From NCBI GenBank assembly GCA_964481655.1, contig CAYZVO010000017.1, positions 1 to 64,000 of the forward strand: 64,000 nt of DNA. Reading direction: 5' to 3'. The DNA is from CALDOK01 sp964481655 (GTDB lineage Bacteria; Myxococcota_A; UBA796; JAFGLY01). Every line of letters begins with the position of its first letter. Within the stretch, counting starts at the first letter, position 1. Under the pieces are notes generated by a model. The model was given only the letters and a program-made list of their open reading frames with translations. It was not told the origin of the DNA and did not search any database. A program made the translations under genes and the position numbers. Of the stretch, positions 56,477-64,000 are shown piece after piece.

Positions 56477-58780
56477 ATGCGTGCCCCCCTCTACCTGCTG
56501 TCCTTCCCCTTGCTCATCGGTCTCTGGCTGGGGGTGCTGGTCCCCGTCCCCTGGCTGCCCACGGTGCTGGCGGCGGCGGCCTGTGCCGTGCTCGCCGGCC
56601 TCCGTCCGGGCAGCGGCCGGGTGGGGCTGGCCGTGGCGGTCCTCCTGCTCGGCTGGTCGTCGCCGGCATCGGTGCCCCAGGGTCCCGAGCTCGACGGCCG
56701 GATCGCGCTGCGGGGTCGGACCATCGCCCTGACCGCCGCCGGCGGACGCCTGGTGGCCCTCGAGGCGCTCGCCCCGGTGGGAGAGCCCTGGCGACCCGCG
56801 TCGGGCCGTGTGCTGGTGGACTTCGGTGAGGTGCAGCCGGGGCCGGGGCTGGACGTGCTGGCCTGGGGCCGGGCGCTGGCGCCCCGCCCCGTCGCCCTGC
56901 CCGGTGCCCCGGATCCCTGGGCCGTCGCGGCGCTGGCTGGGGCCCGGGCGCGGCTCGTGGTGGCGCGCTGGCAGCCCACCGGCCCCGCGCCCCCTGCCAG
57001 CCCGACCATCCCCCCCTGTCGGCACCAGGGGCTGCTGGCGGCCCTGGCCGTCGGGGACCGCAGCGCGGTGCCGGAGGCCACCACGGCGCTGCTCCGGGCC
57101 ACGGGCACCAGCCACCTGCTCGCCATCAGCGGGCTGCACCTGGGCCTGGTGGCCGGGCTGGTGGGCTGGCTGGGGGGCTGGCTGGCGCGGCTGCTGGGGC
57201 TCGCCAGGCCGCGGGCCCGCACCGCCTGGCTCGGGGCGCTGTGCGCGGTGGCCGGTGCCTGCGCCTACGGTCAGCTGGCCGGCTGGCCGGTGAGCGCGGT
57301 GCGGGCGGCCCTGATGCTGGCCGGCGTCGGGCTCGCCCTGGCGCTGGGGCGCGGGCGGGATCCCCGCCAGCTGCTGGGCTTCGCCGCCTTCGCCACGGTG
57401 TTGGTGGAGCCGGCCACGGTGGCCACCCCCAGCTGGCAGCTGTCCTTCGGTGCCCTGCTGGGCCTGATCCTGCTGACGCCGCGGCTGGCGCGGGCCATCC
57501 CCCCGGACCTGGCCGCGCCCACCGAGCGGATGCTCCAGGGGGCGGCGGCCACGGTGGGCGCCACCGTCGGCACCCTCCCGGCGGCGGCCTGGTGGTTCCA
57601 GCAGCTGGCCCTGACCGCGGTGCCCGCCAACCTGGTGGCCCTGCCCCTGGTCGGCGTCGTCGCCACGCCGGCGGCCCTGCTCGCCGCCGCCCTGGACGGT
57701 GCCCCCGCTCAGCTCGCCACCGCGCTGGGCTGCGCGGCTCTGGATCTCACCCTCGGCTGGCTGGGGCTGATGCAGGGGCCGAGCCTGCACCCGGCCGTGG
57801 GGCCCGTCGGCGCGGTCCTGCTGGTGGGGCTACCCCTGCTGGCCCGCAGGCCCGTGCTGGCGTCCTTCGCCGCCCTGGTGGCCCTGGGGCTGCGGCTGCG
57901 ACCGGCCGCGGGGCTGGTGATGAGCTTCCTGGCCGTCGGCCAGGGTTCGTCGGTGCTGGTGGAGTGGCCCGACGGTCGGCGCTGGCTGGTGGACGGTGGG
58001 CCGTCGCCCCACGCCGTGGTCCAGCACCTGCGGCGCCGGGGTGTGCGCTCCCTGGACGTGGTGGTCGTCACCCACCCCCACCCCGACCACATCGGAGGGC
58101 TGCAGCGGGTGGCCGCCGAGCTGGACCTGGGCGCGCTGTGGGTGCCGCGACCGCCAGGGCCTGGCGAGGCCGCCTACGCGGCCCTGGTGGGGCGCGCCCG
58201 GGCGGACGGGGTGCCCATCCTGGGCCCGGACCACCCCGCGGTGCCCGCCCTGCATCCCCTCGCCGGCTGGCGGTCGCCCAAGGGATCGGTCAACGACGAG
58301 AGCCTGGTGCTGCTGCTGGCCCACGGGCGCCACAGCGCCCTGCTCACCGGCGACATCGAGGCCGGTGCCGAGGCCTTGCTCACCCCGGGGCTGGGCCGCG
58401 TCGATGTGCTCGGGGTGCCCCACCACGGCAGCCGGAGCTCATCCACGGAGGCCTTCGTGCAGGCCCTGGACCCCAGGATCGCCGTGATCTCTTGTGGGCT
58501 GGACAACCGCTTCGGCCACCCCCACCCCAGCGTGGCGGCCCGCTACCGCGACAGCCTGCTGCTGCGCACGGACCAGCACGGCACCGTGGAGCTGCGCAGC
58601 GACGGCCTCTCGCTGGCCCTGCGCAGCTGGCTGCCGGGGCGCGGGTGGCGGCGGTGGGTGATCCCGGGTGGGGACCTCTACCCCTTGTCGACCAGCTCCG
58701 TGGGGTCGTCGTCGCCCACCAGCTCGGCGGCCTCTTCGGCGCTCTCGTCGGCCTCGTCGGTGTCGTCCAGGAACAGGTAG
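56477..58780 (+). CDS. comEC: ComEC/Rec2-family DNA-uptake channel protein
   Basis: A 767-residue polytopic protein with the ComEC layout: an N-terminal helix pair and OB-like domain, the competence core (ATGTSHLLAISGLHLGLVAGL), then a metallo-beta-lactamase domain with VTHPHPDHIGGL, LLTGDIE and VPHHGSRSSS. It carries single DNA strands across the inner membrane. The ATG at 56477 starts the first helix; the frame is open from 56321. The last 34 residues (Ser-rich) are antisense to lspA, giving a 103-bp convergent overlap, so the original stop may have been lost. Confidence 0.92.
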   Translation: MRAPLYLLSFPLLIGLWLGVLVPVPWLPTVLAAAACAVLAGLRPGSGRVGLAVAVLLLGWSSPASVPQGPELDGRIALRGRTIALTAAGGRLVALEALAPVGEPWRPASGRVLVDFGEVQPGPGLDVLAWGRALAPRPVALPGAPDPWAVAALAGARARLVVARWQPTGPAPPASPTIPPCRHQGLLAALAVGDRSAVPEATTALLRATGTSHLLAISGLHLGLVAGLVGWLGGWLARLLGLARPRARTAWLGALCAVAGACAYGQLAGWPVSAVRAALMLAGVGLALALGRGRDPRQLLGFAAFATVLVEPATVATPSWQLSFGALLGLILLTPRLARAIPPDLAAPTERMLQGAAATVGATVGTLPAAAWWFQQLALTAVPANLVALPLVGVVATPAALLAAALDGAPAQLATALGCAALDLTLGWLGLMQGPSLHPAVGPVGAVLLVGLPLLARRPVLASFAALVALGLRLRPAAGLVMSFLAVGQGSSVLVEWPDGRRWLVDGGPSPHAVVQHLRRRGVRSLDVVVVTHPHPDHIGGLQRVAAELDLGALWVPRPPGPGEAAYAALVGRARADGVPILGPDHPAVPALHPLAGWRSPKGSVNDESLVLLLAHGRHSALLTGDIEAGAEALLTPGLGRVDVLGVPHHGSRSSSTEAFVQALDPRIAVISCGLDNRFGHPHPSVAARYRDSLLLRTDQHGTVELRSDGLSLALRSWLPGRGWRRWVIPGGDLYPLSTSSVGSSSPTSSAASSALSSASSVSSRNR

Positions 58781-59319
58781 CGCACCAGGAACAGCCCCAC
58801 GCCCACCACGATGGCGGCGTCTGCGATGTTGAAGGTGGGGTACTCGTTGGTGCCGAACTTGGCCTCGAGCCAGCCGGACAGCTCCGGGTGGTCGGTGTAG
58901 ACCCGGATGAAGTCCACGACCATGTGCTTCTCGCGGAAGGCGCGGTCGATGGCGTTGCCCAGGGCGCCGGACATGATCAGGCCCAGGGTGAGGGACTGGA
59001 ACTTGTCGTCCCGGGGCAGCTGCCACACGAAGCTGAGGATCACGCCCACGGCGATGACGGTGAAGACGCCGAAGATGGTCAGCCGGATGGGGGTCGGCAG
59101 GTCGCCGAACAGCCCGATGGCGGCCCCGGGGTTCTTGGTGTGCACGAAGGACAGGAAGCCGGGGATGATCTCGATGGTCTCGCGCAGGTAGCGGATGTTG
59201 TCCACCACCATCTGCTTGGTGACCTGGTCGGCCACGATGAACAGCAGGCTCACCACCACGAAGATGATCATCTTCGGGGACTTGAACTGTTCGGCGATCG
59301 AGAGCTTCTCTTCGAGCAT
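58678..59319 (-). CDS. lspA: Lipoprotein signal peptidase
   Basis: A 213-residue four-helix membrane protease that removes signal peptides of the many lipoproteins here. Motifs are VADQVTKQMV, KNPGAAIGLF, the catalytic Asp pair in ALGNAIDRAF...VVDFI and FNIADAAIVVG. The acidic C-terminal tail (DDTDEADESAEEAAEL) is longer than usual. GGAG precedes the ATG at 59319. The region between lspA and comEC ends overlaps. Confidence 0.95.
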   Translation of the reverse strand: MLEEKLSIAEQFKSPKMIIFVVVSLLFIVADQVTKQMVVDNIRYLRETIEIIPGFLSFVHTKNPGAAIGLFGDLPTPIRLTIFGVFTVIAVGVILSFVWQLPRDDKFQSLTLGLIMSGALGNAIDRAFREKHMVVDFIRVYTDHPELSGWLEAKFGTNEYPTFNIADAAIVVGVGLFLVRYLFLDDTDEADESAEEAAELVGDDDPTELVDKG

Positions 59320-59396
59320 GGTGGTCTCCACAGCGTCGGCGCTGCTTAGCGTCACCAGCCCCCGAAAGCCAGCGGGGGCATCTCGTGGCTGGACTT

Positions 59397-59682
59397 CACA
59401 GGGAGGACGCGGAGAGCGCGGAGGCTGCCGCACGGCGGGTTGTGGTGAGTGGAGGTGGACGTGGAGAGGACGTGGTGGTCCTCGCGACGTGGTTCTGGTC
59501 GCTGCCGCTCCTTGCCCGAAAAGGAATCGATCTCCTGGAACGCCATCGCTGCGCGCGGCGTCGGCGTGCGAGATCGCAGCGCGCTGCATCGGCGGAGCGG
59601 CAGCCCGTACGGTCCACCGCCTGCGGCGGCGGCTTTCGCCCCATCGCTACGCGATGTCCGCGTCCTCCGCGCTCTCCCTGTG
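59397..59682. mobile_element. MITE-like element with imperfect 28-bp terminal inverted repeats
   Basis: The left end CACAGGGAGGACGCGGAGAG and the right end (reverse complement CACAGGGAGAGCGCGGAGGA) match over about 22 of 28 bases. The 286-bp interior holds no credible gene. Similar CACAGGGAGGACGCGGAG-type repeats are scattered through many Myxococcota genomes and may be remnants of a mobile element. No target-site duplication is obvious. It fills most of the gap 59320-59705. Confidence 0.5.
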
Positions 59683-59705
59683 ACCCTGTCCTGGCGGTCA
59701 GGCCC

Positions 59706-61235
59706 CTAGAACCGGAAGGGGTAGTTCAGCGTGTAGGCCGGGCCGTCGAAGGACTGGAAGTCGATCATCTTGATGGACCCGGAGAGGCAGGACTCGAGGG
59801 CCGTGCCCTGGTAGGCGGCTTCCCGGATGGAGGCGGACGACACGGAGCCGTCGGGCTCGAGGGTGAAGCGCAGGGTCACCGAGGGCAGCTCGCCGGTGCT
59901 CTTCTTGTGGGCCAGGAAGCAGGCCTTGATGTTCTTGTTGTTCCGGATCTGGATGTCGATGACCGTGGTGGGGATGGTCTTCTGTCCGGAGCTGCTCGAG
60001 CTGCTGCTCGAGCTGCTGCTCGAGCTGGAGCTGGAGCTGCTCGAGCTGGGGGTGCGGCTCGAGCTGGAGCTGGAGCTGCTCGAGCTGGGGGTGCGGCTCG
60101 AGCTGGAGCTGCCGGAGCTGGTCGAGCTGCCGGAGCGGCTGGAGCTGGACCCGGAGGTCGAGCTGCCGGAGCGGCTGGAGCTGGAGCCGGAGGTCGAGCT
60201 GCCGGAGCGGCTGGAGCTGCCGGTGCTGGAGCTGCCGGTGCTGGTCGCGGCGGGGGCTTCCTCGGGCTCCTCGGGGGCTTCCTCGGGCTCCTCGGCGGGC
60301 TCTTCGGTGGCGAGCACATCGAGCAGGTCCTGGGGCGGGCCGTCTTCGCCGGCTTCGCCATCCTCGGTGGGCTCTTCGATGGGCTCCTCGATCGGATCCT
60401 CTTCCTTGTCGTCCGCGGCGTCGGCCACGGCGTCGAGCTCGGCCTCCTTGGCCTGCTGCACCTGCTGGGCGGCGGTGGAGACCCGCTGGGCCAGGGTGTC
60501 GATCTCGTCGAAGGAGACCTCGCCGGTGATCAGGCGGACGGTCAGCGGGTTGAGGGCCGCGGAGAGCATCACCGCCAGGATCAGCGAGAGGAACAGGGAG
60601 GTGAAGACCCAGGCCGAGCGGCGGCCGAACACGCCGGTGGCCACGATCAGGGCGATGAGCAGGGCGCCCCACAGGGCCAGGAACAGGCCGGCGAAGTGGG
60701 CGATGTAGGTGGCGCCGCCCAGGGCGAGCACGATGGCGCCGACGCCGGCACCGGCAGCACCCAGCAGGATGACGCTCAGGTCGCCGGTGGGGTCGTGCTG
60801 ACGCTCGGTCAGGGGCACGCCGGTGGCCGCCGGGGAGGGGGCGGGCGCCGGGGTGGGCGCGTGGGAGTAGGCCGGCGCCGCCGCGGGGGTCGGCATCGGC
60901 ATGGGCGCCGGCGTGGGAGCCTGGGGTTGGCCATGCTGGGCCGGGGCCGCGCGATCCATGGGGCTGGTGGGCAGCGGCGTGGGCTCTTCCGGTGCGGTCC
61001 CGAAGGAGGGATGGGGATCCATCGCGGGCGCCACCGGCTTGTCGGAGACCTTGGCGGCCTCCTGGATCACGGTGGCGGCTTCGCCGCTCTCGGCCTCGAC
61101 GTCGGGGGTCGGGGCCTGGCGCCGGATCATGATCCGGTGCCCGCACTTGCGGCAGGTGGCCTTGTTGACCTCCTTGACCAGCTTGTGCTCGGGGATCTTG
61201 TAGACTGCGCCGCAGTTGTCACAGACGACCTTCAT
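59706..61235 (-). CDS. Zinc-ribbon, membrane and AgmX/PglI-type C-terminal domain protein
   Basis: A 509-residue protein. An N-terminal MJ0042-like zinc ribbon (VCDNCGAVYKIP...CRKCGHRI) is followed by a Pro/Ala-rich linker, about four membrane helices (150-240), an acidic coiled stretch, a long Ser/Gly-rich linker (about 330-420) and a C-terminal TonB-like domain (ACFLAHKKSTGELPSVTLRF...YTLNYPFRF) resembling the AgmX/PglI domain of gliding and envelope complexes. The layout suggests a link from cytoplasm to periplasm. GGAGG lies just before the ATG. Confidence 0.8.
   Translation of the reverse strand: MKVVCDNCGAVYKIPEHKLVKEVNKATCRKCGHRIMIRRQAPTPDVEAESGEAATVIQEAAKVSDKPVAPAMDPHPSFGTAPEEPTPLPTSPMDRAAPAQHGQPQAPTPAPMPMPTPAAAPAYSHAPTPAPAPSPAATGVPLTERQHDPTGDLSVILLGAAGAGVGAIVLALGGATYIAHFAGLFLALWGALLIALIVATGVFGRRSAWVFTSLFLSLILAVMLSAALNPLTVRLITGEVSFDEIDTLAQRVSTAAQQVQQAKEAELDAVADAADDKEEDPIEEPIEEPTEDGEAGEDGPPQDLLDVLATEEPAEEPEEAPEEPEEAPAATSTGSSSTGSSSRSGSSTSGSSSSRSGSSTSGSSSSRSGSSTSSGSSSSSRTPSSSSSSSSSSRTPSSSSSSSSSSSSSSSSSSSSGQKTIPTTVIDIQIRNNKNIKACFLAHKKSTGELPSVTLRFTLEPDGSVSSASIREAAYQGTALESCLSGSIKMIDFQSFDGPAYTLNYPFRF
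59990..60245 (-). repeat. Ser/Gly/Arg low-complexity coding repeat
   Basis: Reiterated GAGCTG/CTGGAG-type codons encode an 80-residue Ser-rich linker (SSSRSGSSTSG repeated, then a pure Ser tract). It separates the membrane part from the C-terminal domain. Such tracts are prone to length change. Confidence 0.85.
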
Positions 61236-61364
61236 CGCTCCGCCTCCGGCGTCTTCGGGGGACCGTCTTCGGCAGGGGCTGGCCTCGGACGGCTCGAGAC
61301 GCGCTACAGCGACCTCGGGGGCCGCAGATCAGCCGGTCCCGTGTATGAACCAGGGACCCCTTTG

Positions 61365-63545
61365 TCAATGCCCGGCTTCCCCGCCCTGAGCCGCCGGAGG
61401 GGCGGGCGCGGGCGGGGTGGAAGCCTCTTCACCTGCAGGGTCGAGACCACCGGCGGGCGCAGCGGTTCCCTGCTCGGCTGGCGCGACCCCTTCGGCGCCC
61501 TCTGGTTCGCCCTCGAGCAGGCGGTCGAGCTCGAAGATCGCCATGTAGAGCTTGTGGGGCATCTCGCGGTCGTGGAGGTGGATCTCCTCGGCCGACCAGG
61601 GCACGTACACCGGCCCGTCGGGGACCTTGTAGCGGTTGCCCGGGTAGTCCTCCCACTGGTGCTCCACCACCTCGGTGGGCTCCAGGCCCAGGCCGGTGGC
61701 GATGCGCCGCACGGCGTCGGCGTACAGCAGCGCCCCCTGGTAGGGGTCGGCCAGCCAGTAGCCCCGCTCGTGCACGATCAGGTAGCGGTAGTCCCCTGAG
61801 CGGGCCAGGGTGCCCATCTCCCCCGGATCGATGGACGTGACCGGGACCTCGGAGGGCTCCCGCGACAGGCCGTCCAGCACCGCCGCCGCCGGGATGCTCA
61901 TGGGGTCCTGGGCGGCCAGGTAGCGGATCCGGTCTCCCGCCTCGCCGCCGCCCTCGTCCAGCAGCAGCGGAGGCACCGCCCCCTGGGTGGCCCAGGAATG
62001 GAAGACCTTGTGGTGGTGGATGGTCTGGTAGTAGCAGAGCAGGTCCTGCTCGCGGCCCAGGGGCAGCTCGATGATGCCTTCGTAGGCGGTGGGATCGAGC
62101 TGGTGGTAGAACTCGGGCACCGAGATGTGGCTGACCTGGATGGGGGCCCGGAAGGCGGCGGGCTGCTGGGCGTCGTCCGGCACGTGATCGACGACCCACA
62201 GGTACATCACCTGGAAGCCGGTCCAGGCCATGCAGGCCACGCCGATGCCCCAGCGCAGCAGGCGGCCGCGCCAGCCCTTGCCGGGCACCCCGCTCAGGCC
62301 CAGGGCCACCAGCGCCACCGAGGCCACCGCCACCATGGAGGCCAGGCGGTAGGGGCCGAACAGGCGGCTCATGCCCGGGACCCAGCGGAACAGCCAGGTG
62401 AACGGCATGCGTATGACCCAGCGCTCCCCGAGCATCAGCACGTTCTCGGCGTCGGCCGTGGTCATGACTTTCAGGTACGGCCCCAGGGTGCACAGGTAGA
62501 AGAACAGGAACACCGCGAGCCAGAACAGCCGATCCCGGCGGAACAGCAGGATCGGGATGGCGCCCACCAGGATGACCGCCAGGGGCCAGCCCCGCTCCCC
62601 CGTGGCCGGCCGCACGATGTAGTCCGCGGACCAGGAGGATCGGATGGTCCGGTGCAGGGACGCCAGGACGTTCTCCTCGTAGGTGTCCGGCCGCATCGGG
62701 GCGTCGGCGATGGTCTCGTAGCGCGGGAAGGGCAGGAAGAACGACATCTCGGGCAGCGAGGTCGAGCCTGCCTCCGAGGTGTTGAAGTAGGGGCGCACGA
62801 AGGGCCACGAGGTCAGCAGCGCCACCACCCCCAGGGGCAGGACCCAGCGCCACAGGGCGCGCCAGGCCAGGCGCCCCGACAGCAGGAACCACACCAGGTA
62901 CATGAGCGTGAAGACGCCGGCCATCAGCCCGTAGAACCAGTACCAGGCGGCGGACAGCCCCAGGCACAGCCCCGCCGCGACGATGTCCCACCAGCGCTGT
63001 CGCTTGGCCGCCCGGTCCAGGAAGATCGGGTACAGCAGCATCCACCACAGCACGCACTGCCGCAGGCCCGACCCCCCGATGTCCTGGACGTTGAGGGGGT
63101 TGATCACCGCCACCAGGCAGGCGGTCAGGGCGATCAGGCGGTCCTTGGTGTAGTGGCGGGCCAGGGCGTAGGCGCACAGCCCGTCGAGCACCAGGATCAC
63201 CATGACCTTGGCGTTGTAGTGGGCCGGGAAGTCCATCACGTGGCTCAGGGGCCAGGTGATGAACAGCACGTCGAGGATGTTGCCTGTCTCCGGGTAGCGA
63301 CCCAGGGCCACCAGCTGGGCCCAGCGCTCGGTGATGGGCAGGTCGGCCGCGGTCAGGGCCTCGGCCTCCATGGAGTGCCACCAGTAGCGCCACAGCCAGC
63401 CGCCCAGCTCGCCGCCGCCCACCACCACCTGATCCATGGCCGTGACCATCGGCCAGGTGAGCATGGCGGCCGCCGCGGCGGACAGGGCGCAGGCCAGCAG
63501 GATCTCCAGCCCGACGATGCCGACCTTGCGCAGCGGCGTGTTCAT
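61365..63545 (-). CDS. Polytopic GT-C-like membrane protein
   Basis: A 726-residue protein with about thirteen membrane segments and a soluble C-terminal region. The N-terminal exposed loop and the segment HYNAKVMVILVLDGLCAYALAR fit the YfhO/GT-C glycosyltransferase type; the C-terminal part contains GIIELPLGREQD and VFHSWATQG. An acidic Pro-rich tail ends it. It may transfer a lipid-linked sugar. Its start overlaps the stop of the upstream partial gene by 4 bp (ATGA). Confidence 0.72.
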   Translation of the reverse strand: MNTPLRKVGIVGLEILLACALSAAAAAMLTWPMVTAMDQVVVGGGELGGWLWRYWWHSMEAEALTAADLPITERWAQLVALGRYPETGNILDVLFITWPLSHVMDFPAHYNAKVMVILVLDGLCAYALARHYTKDRLIALTACLVAVINPLNVQDIGGSGLRQCVLWWMLLYPIFLDRAAKRQRWWDIVAAGLCLGLSAAWYWFYGLMAGVFTLMYLVWFLLSGRLAWRALWRWVLPLGVVALLTSWPFVRPYFNTSEAGSTSLPEMSFFLPFPRYETIADAPMRPDTYEENVLASLHRTIRSSWSADYIVRPATGERGWPLAVILVGAIPILLFRRDRLFWLAVFLFFYLCTLGPYLKVMTTADAENVLMLGERWVIRMPFTWLFRWVPGMSRLFGPYRLASMVAVASVALVALGLSGVPGKGWRGRLLRWGIGVACMAWTGFQVMYLWVVDHVPDDAQQPAAFRAPIQVSHISVPEFYHQLDPTAYEGIIELPLGREQDLLCYYQTIHHHKVFHSWATQGAVPPLLLDEGGGEAGDRIRYLAAQDPMSIPAAAVLDGLSREPSEVPVTSIDPGEMGTLARSGDYRYLIVHERGYWLADPYQGALLYADAVRRIATGLGLEPTEVVEHQWEDYPGNRYKVPDGPVYVPWSAEEIHLHDREMPHKLYMAIFELDRLLEGEPEGAEGVAPAEQGTAAPAGGLDPAGEEASTPPAPAPPAAQGGEAGH

Positions 63546-64000
63546 GGCACCCGGTAGATGGTCAGCTCGTGGTCGTCGTGGGCCGGCGGCCCGAGCACCG
63601 CGTTGAGCACCGCGTGGATCTGATCGCGCTTGAGCGTCGGGTACAGGTCGTTGTGGACCACGACCCAGCGGTAGCCCTGGCGGGCGAGCACGCGGCTGGA
63701 CACCACCAGCTCGAGGTCGGGGAGGGTCCGGGGCAGCAGGCGCGCGCGGCCGGCCTCGATGTCGAGCAGGAAGCGGGAGAACTGGTTGTGCCGCAGGCCG
63801 GGGGGCAGGGGCTCGTTCAGCGTGTAGGGGATCGGCCGGCCGTGGTGGACCTGGTACCAGTTGTAGACCGCGCGCTCGAGCAGCGGGAAGGCGATGGGCA
63901 GGTCGAGCACCGCGCCCTCGGCCTCGTCCTCGATCACGAAGGCGTAGCCGGCGGGGACTTCGGCGCGGGAGGTGGCCACGGGCAGGGGCGTGGGGGAGCA
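63542..64000 (-). CDS. Partial GT-C-like membrane protein, C-terminal part
   Basis: The frame is open to the window end; only about 150 C-terminal residues are visible. AVLDLPIAFPLLERAVYNWYQVHHGRPIPYTLNEPLP resembles the soluble tail of YfhO-type proteins and the equivalent region of the neighbour (IIELPLG). A GTG at 63979 can be read as a start but the upstream codons look coding, so the true start is probably outside the window. It is translationally coupled to the downstream homologue. Confidence 0.65.
   Translation of the reverse strand, partial: CSPTPLPVATSRAEVPAGYAFVIEDEAEGAVLDLPIAFPLLERAVYNWYQVHHGRPIPYTLNEPLPPGLRHNQFSRFLLDIEAGRARLLPRTLPDLELVVSSRVLARQGYRWVVVHNDLYPTLKRDQIHAVLNAVLGPPAHDDHELTIYRVP

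Noticed and set aside
59385..61799. An 804-residue plus-strand frame with Ala/Gly tracts
   Set aside because: Antisense to the zinc-ribbon/AgmX-type gene; its low complexity mirrors the Ser linker, and it begins inside the MITE-like element.

Overview
The window is GC-rich (around 70% by eye), almost fully coding, and reads like a chromosome piece from an uncultured Myxococcota or other former-Deltaproteobacteria lineage. The evidence for this is the mix of families: Ser/Thr kinases with proline/glutamate-rich tails, MopE-type metal-binding lipoproteins, FG-GAP/VCBS lipoproteins, Asp/Thr-rich lipoprotein linkers, an AgmX/PglI-type C-terminal domain, an FHA-containing sigma-54 activator, a myxobacterial-type outer-membrane beta-barrel protein and a CotH-like protein. 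No rRNA, tRNA, prophage or CRISPR was seen. The taxon is an inference.

Layout. 1-3.0 kb: an array of 62-bp hairpin repeats abutting a REP-associated tyrosine transposase (RAYT)-like gene, a CPBP membrane protein, a small lipoprotein, a second repeat array, and a chimeric ORF made by a 90-bp duplication. 3.0-11.2 kb: an ECF sigma/anti-sigma pair, a lipid-anchored phosphatase, a CotH-like protein, a metallophosphoesterase lipoprotein and metG. 11.2-22.6 kb: a second 62-bp hairpin array, a beta-barrel protein, a sigma-54-driven small membrane protein, a hybrid histidine kinase, TPR proteins, and a partner-MopE-kinase cassette. 22.6-26.8 kb: two tandem membrane paralogues, the FHA sigma-54 activator, a zinc-ribbon protein and a 51-bp hairpin array. 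26.8-29.9 kb: one 1004-residue protein joining a CoA-transferase, a GNAT acetyltransferase and a histone-deacetylase-like domain. 30-39.5 kb: an FG-GAP lipoprotein divergent from a second kinase-partner-MopE-TPR-methyltransferase operon. 39.5-50 kb: membrane proteins, ExbD, a fused acyltransferase/cNMP-fold/methyltransferase protein, gamma-glutamyltransferase, an MFS transporter and a second lipoprotein methyltransferase. 49.9-56.2 kb (minus): a tight five-gene operon nfeD, slipin, methyltransferase, acyltransferase-cNMP-binding protein, adenylate cyclase. 56.3-64 kb: comEC, lspA, a MITE-like element, a zinc-ribbon/AgmX-type protein and two GT-C-like membrane proteins, the last cut by the window end.

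How the genes may work together. (1) The minus-strand operon looks like a self-contained cyclic-nucleotide circuit: a membrane adenylate cyclase, a FeeM-type acyltransferase with an intact cNMP-binding domain, and a methyltransferase. The same three-part architecture occurs as a single fused protein 7 kb away. (2) The FHA activator, a zinc-ribbon protein and a 74-residue membrane protein each have a consensus sigma-54 promoter preceded by the same TGTCCCA/TGTTCCA palindromic sites, so they probably form one regulon. (3) The RAYT-like gene and two arrays of 62-bp palindromic repeats look like a REP/RAYT system. (4) The CoA-transferase/GNAT/deacetylase fusion would put acetyl-CoA handling, acetylation and deacetylation on one chain, with its ribosome-binding site inside a hairpin.
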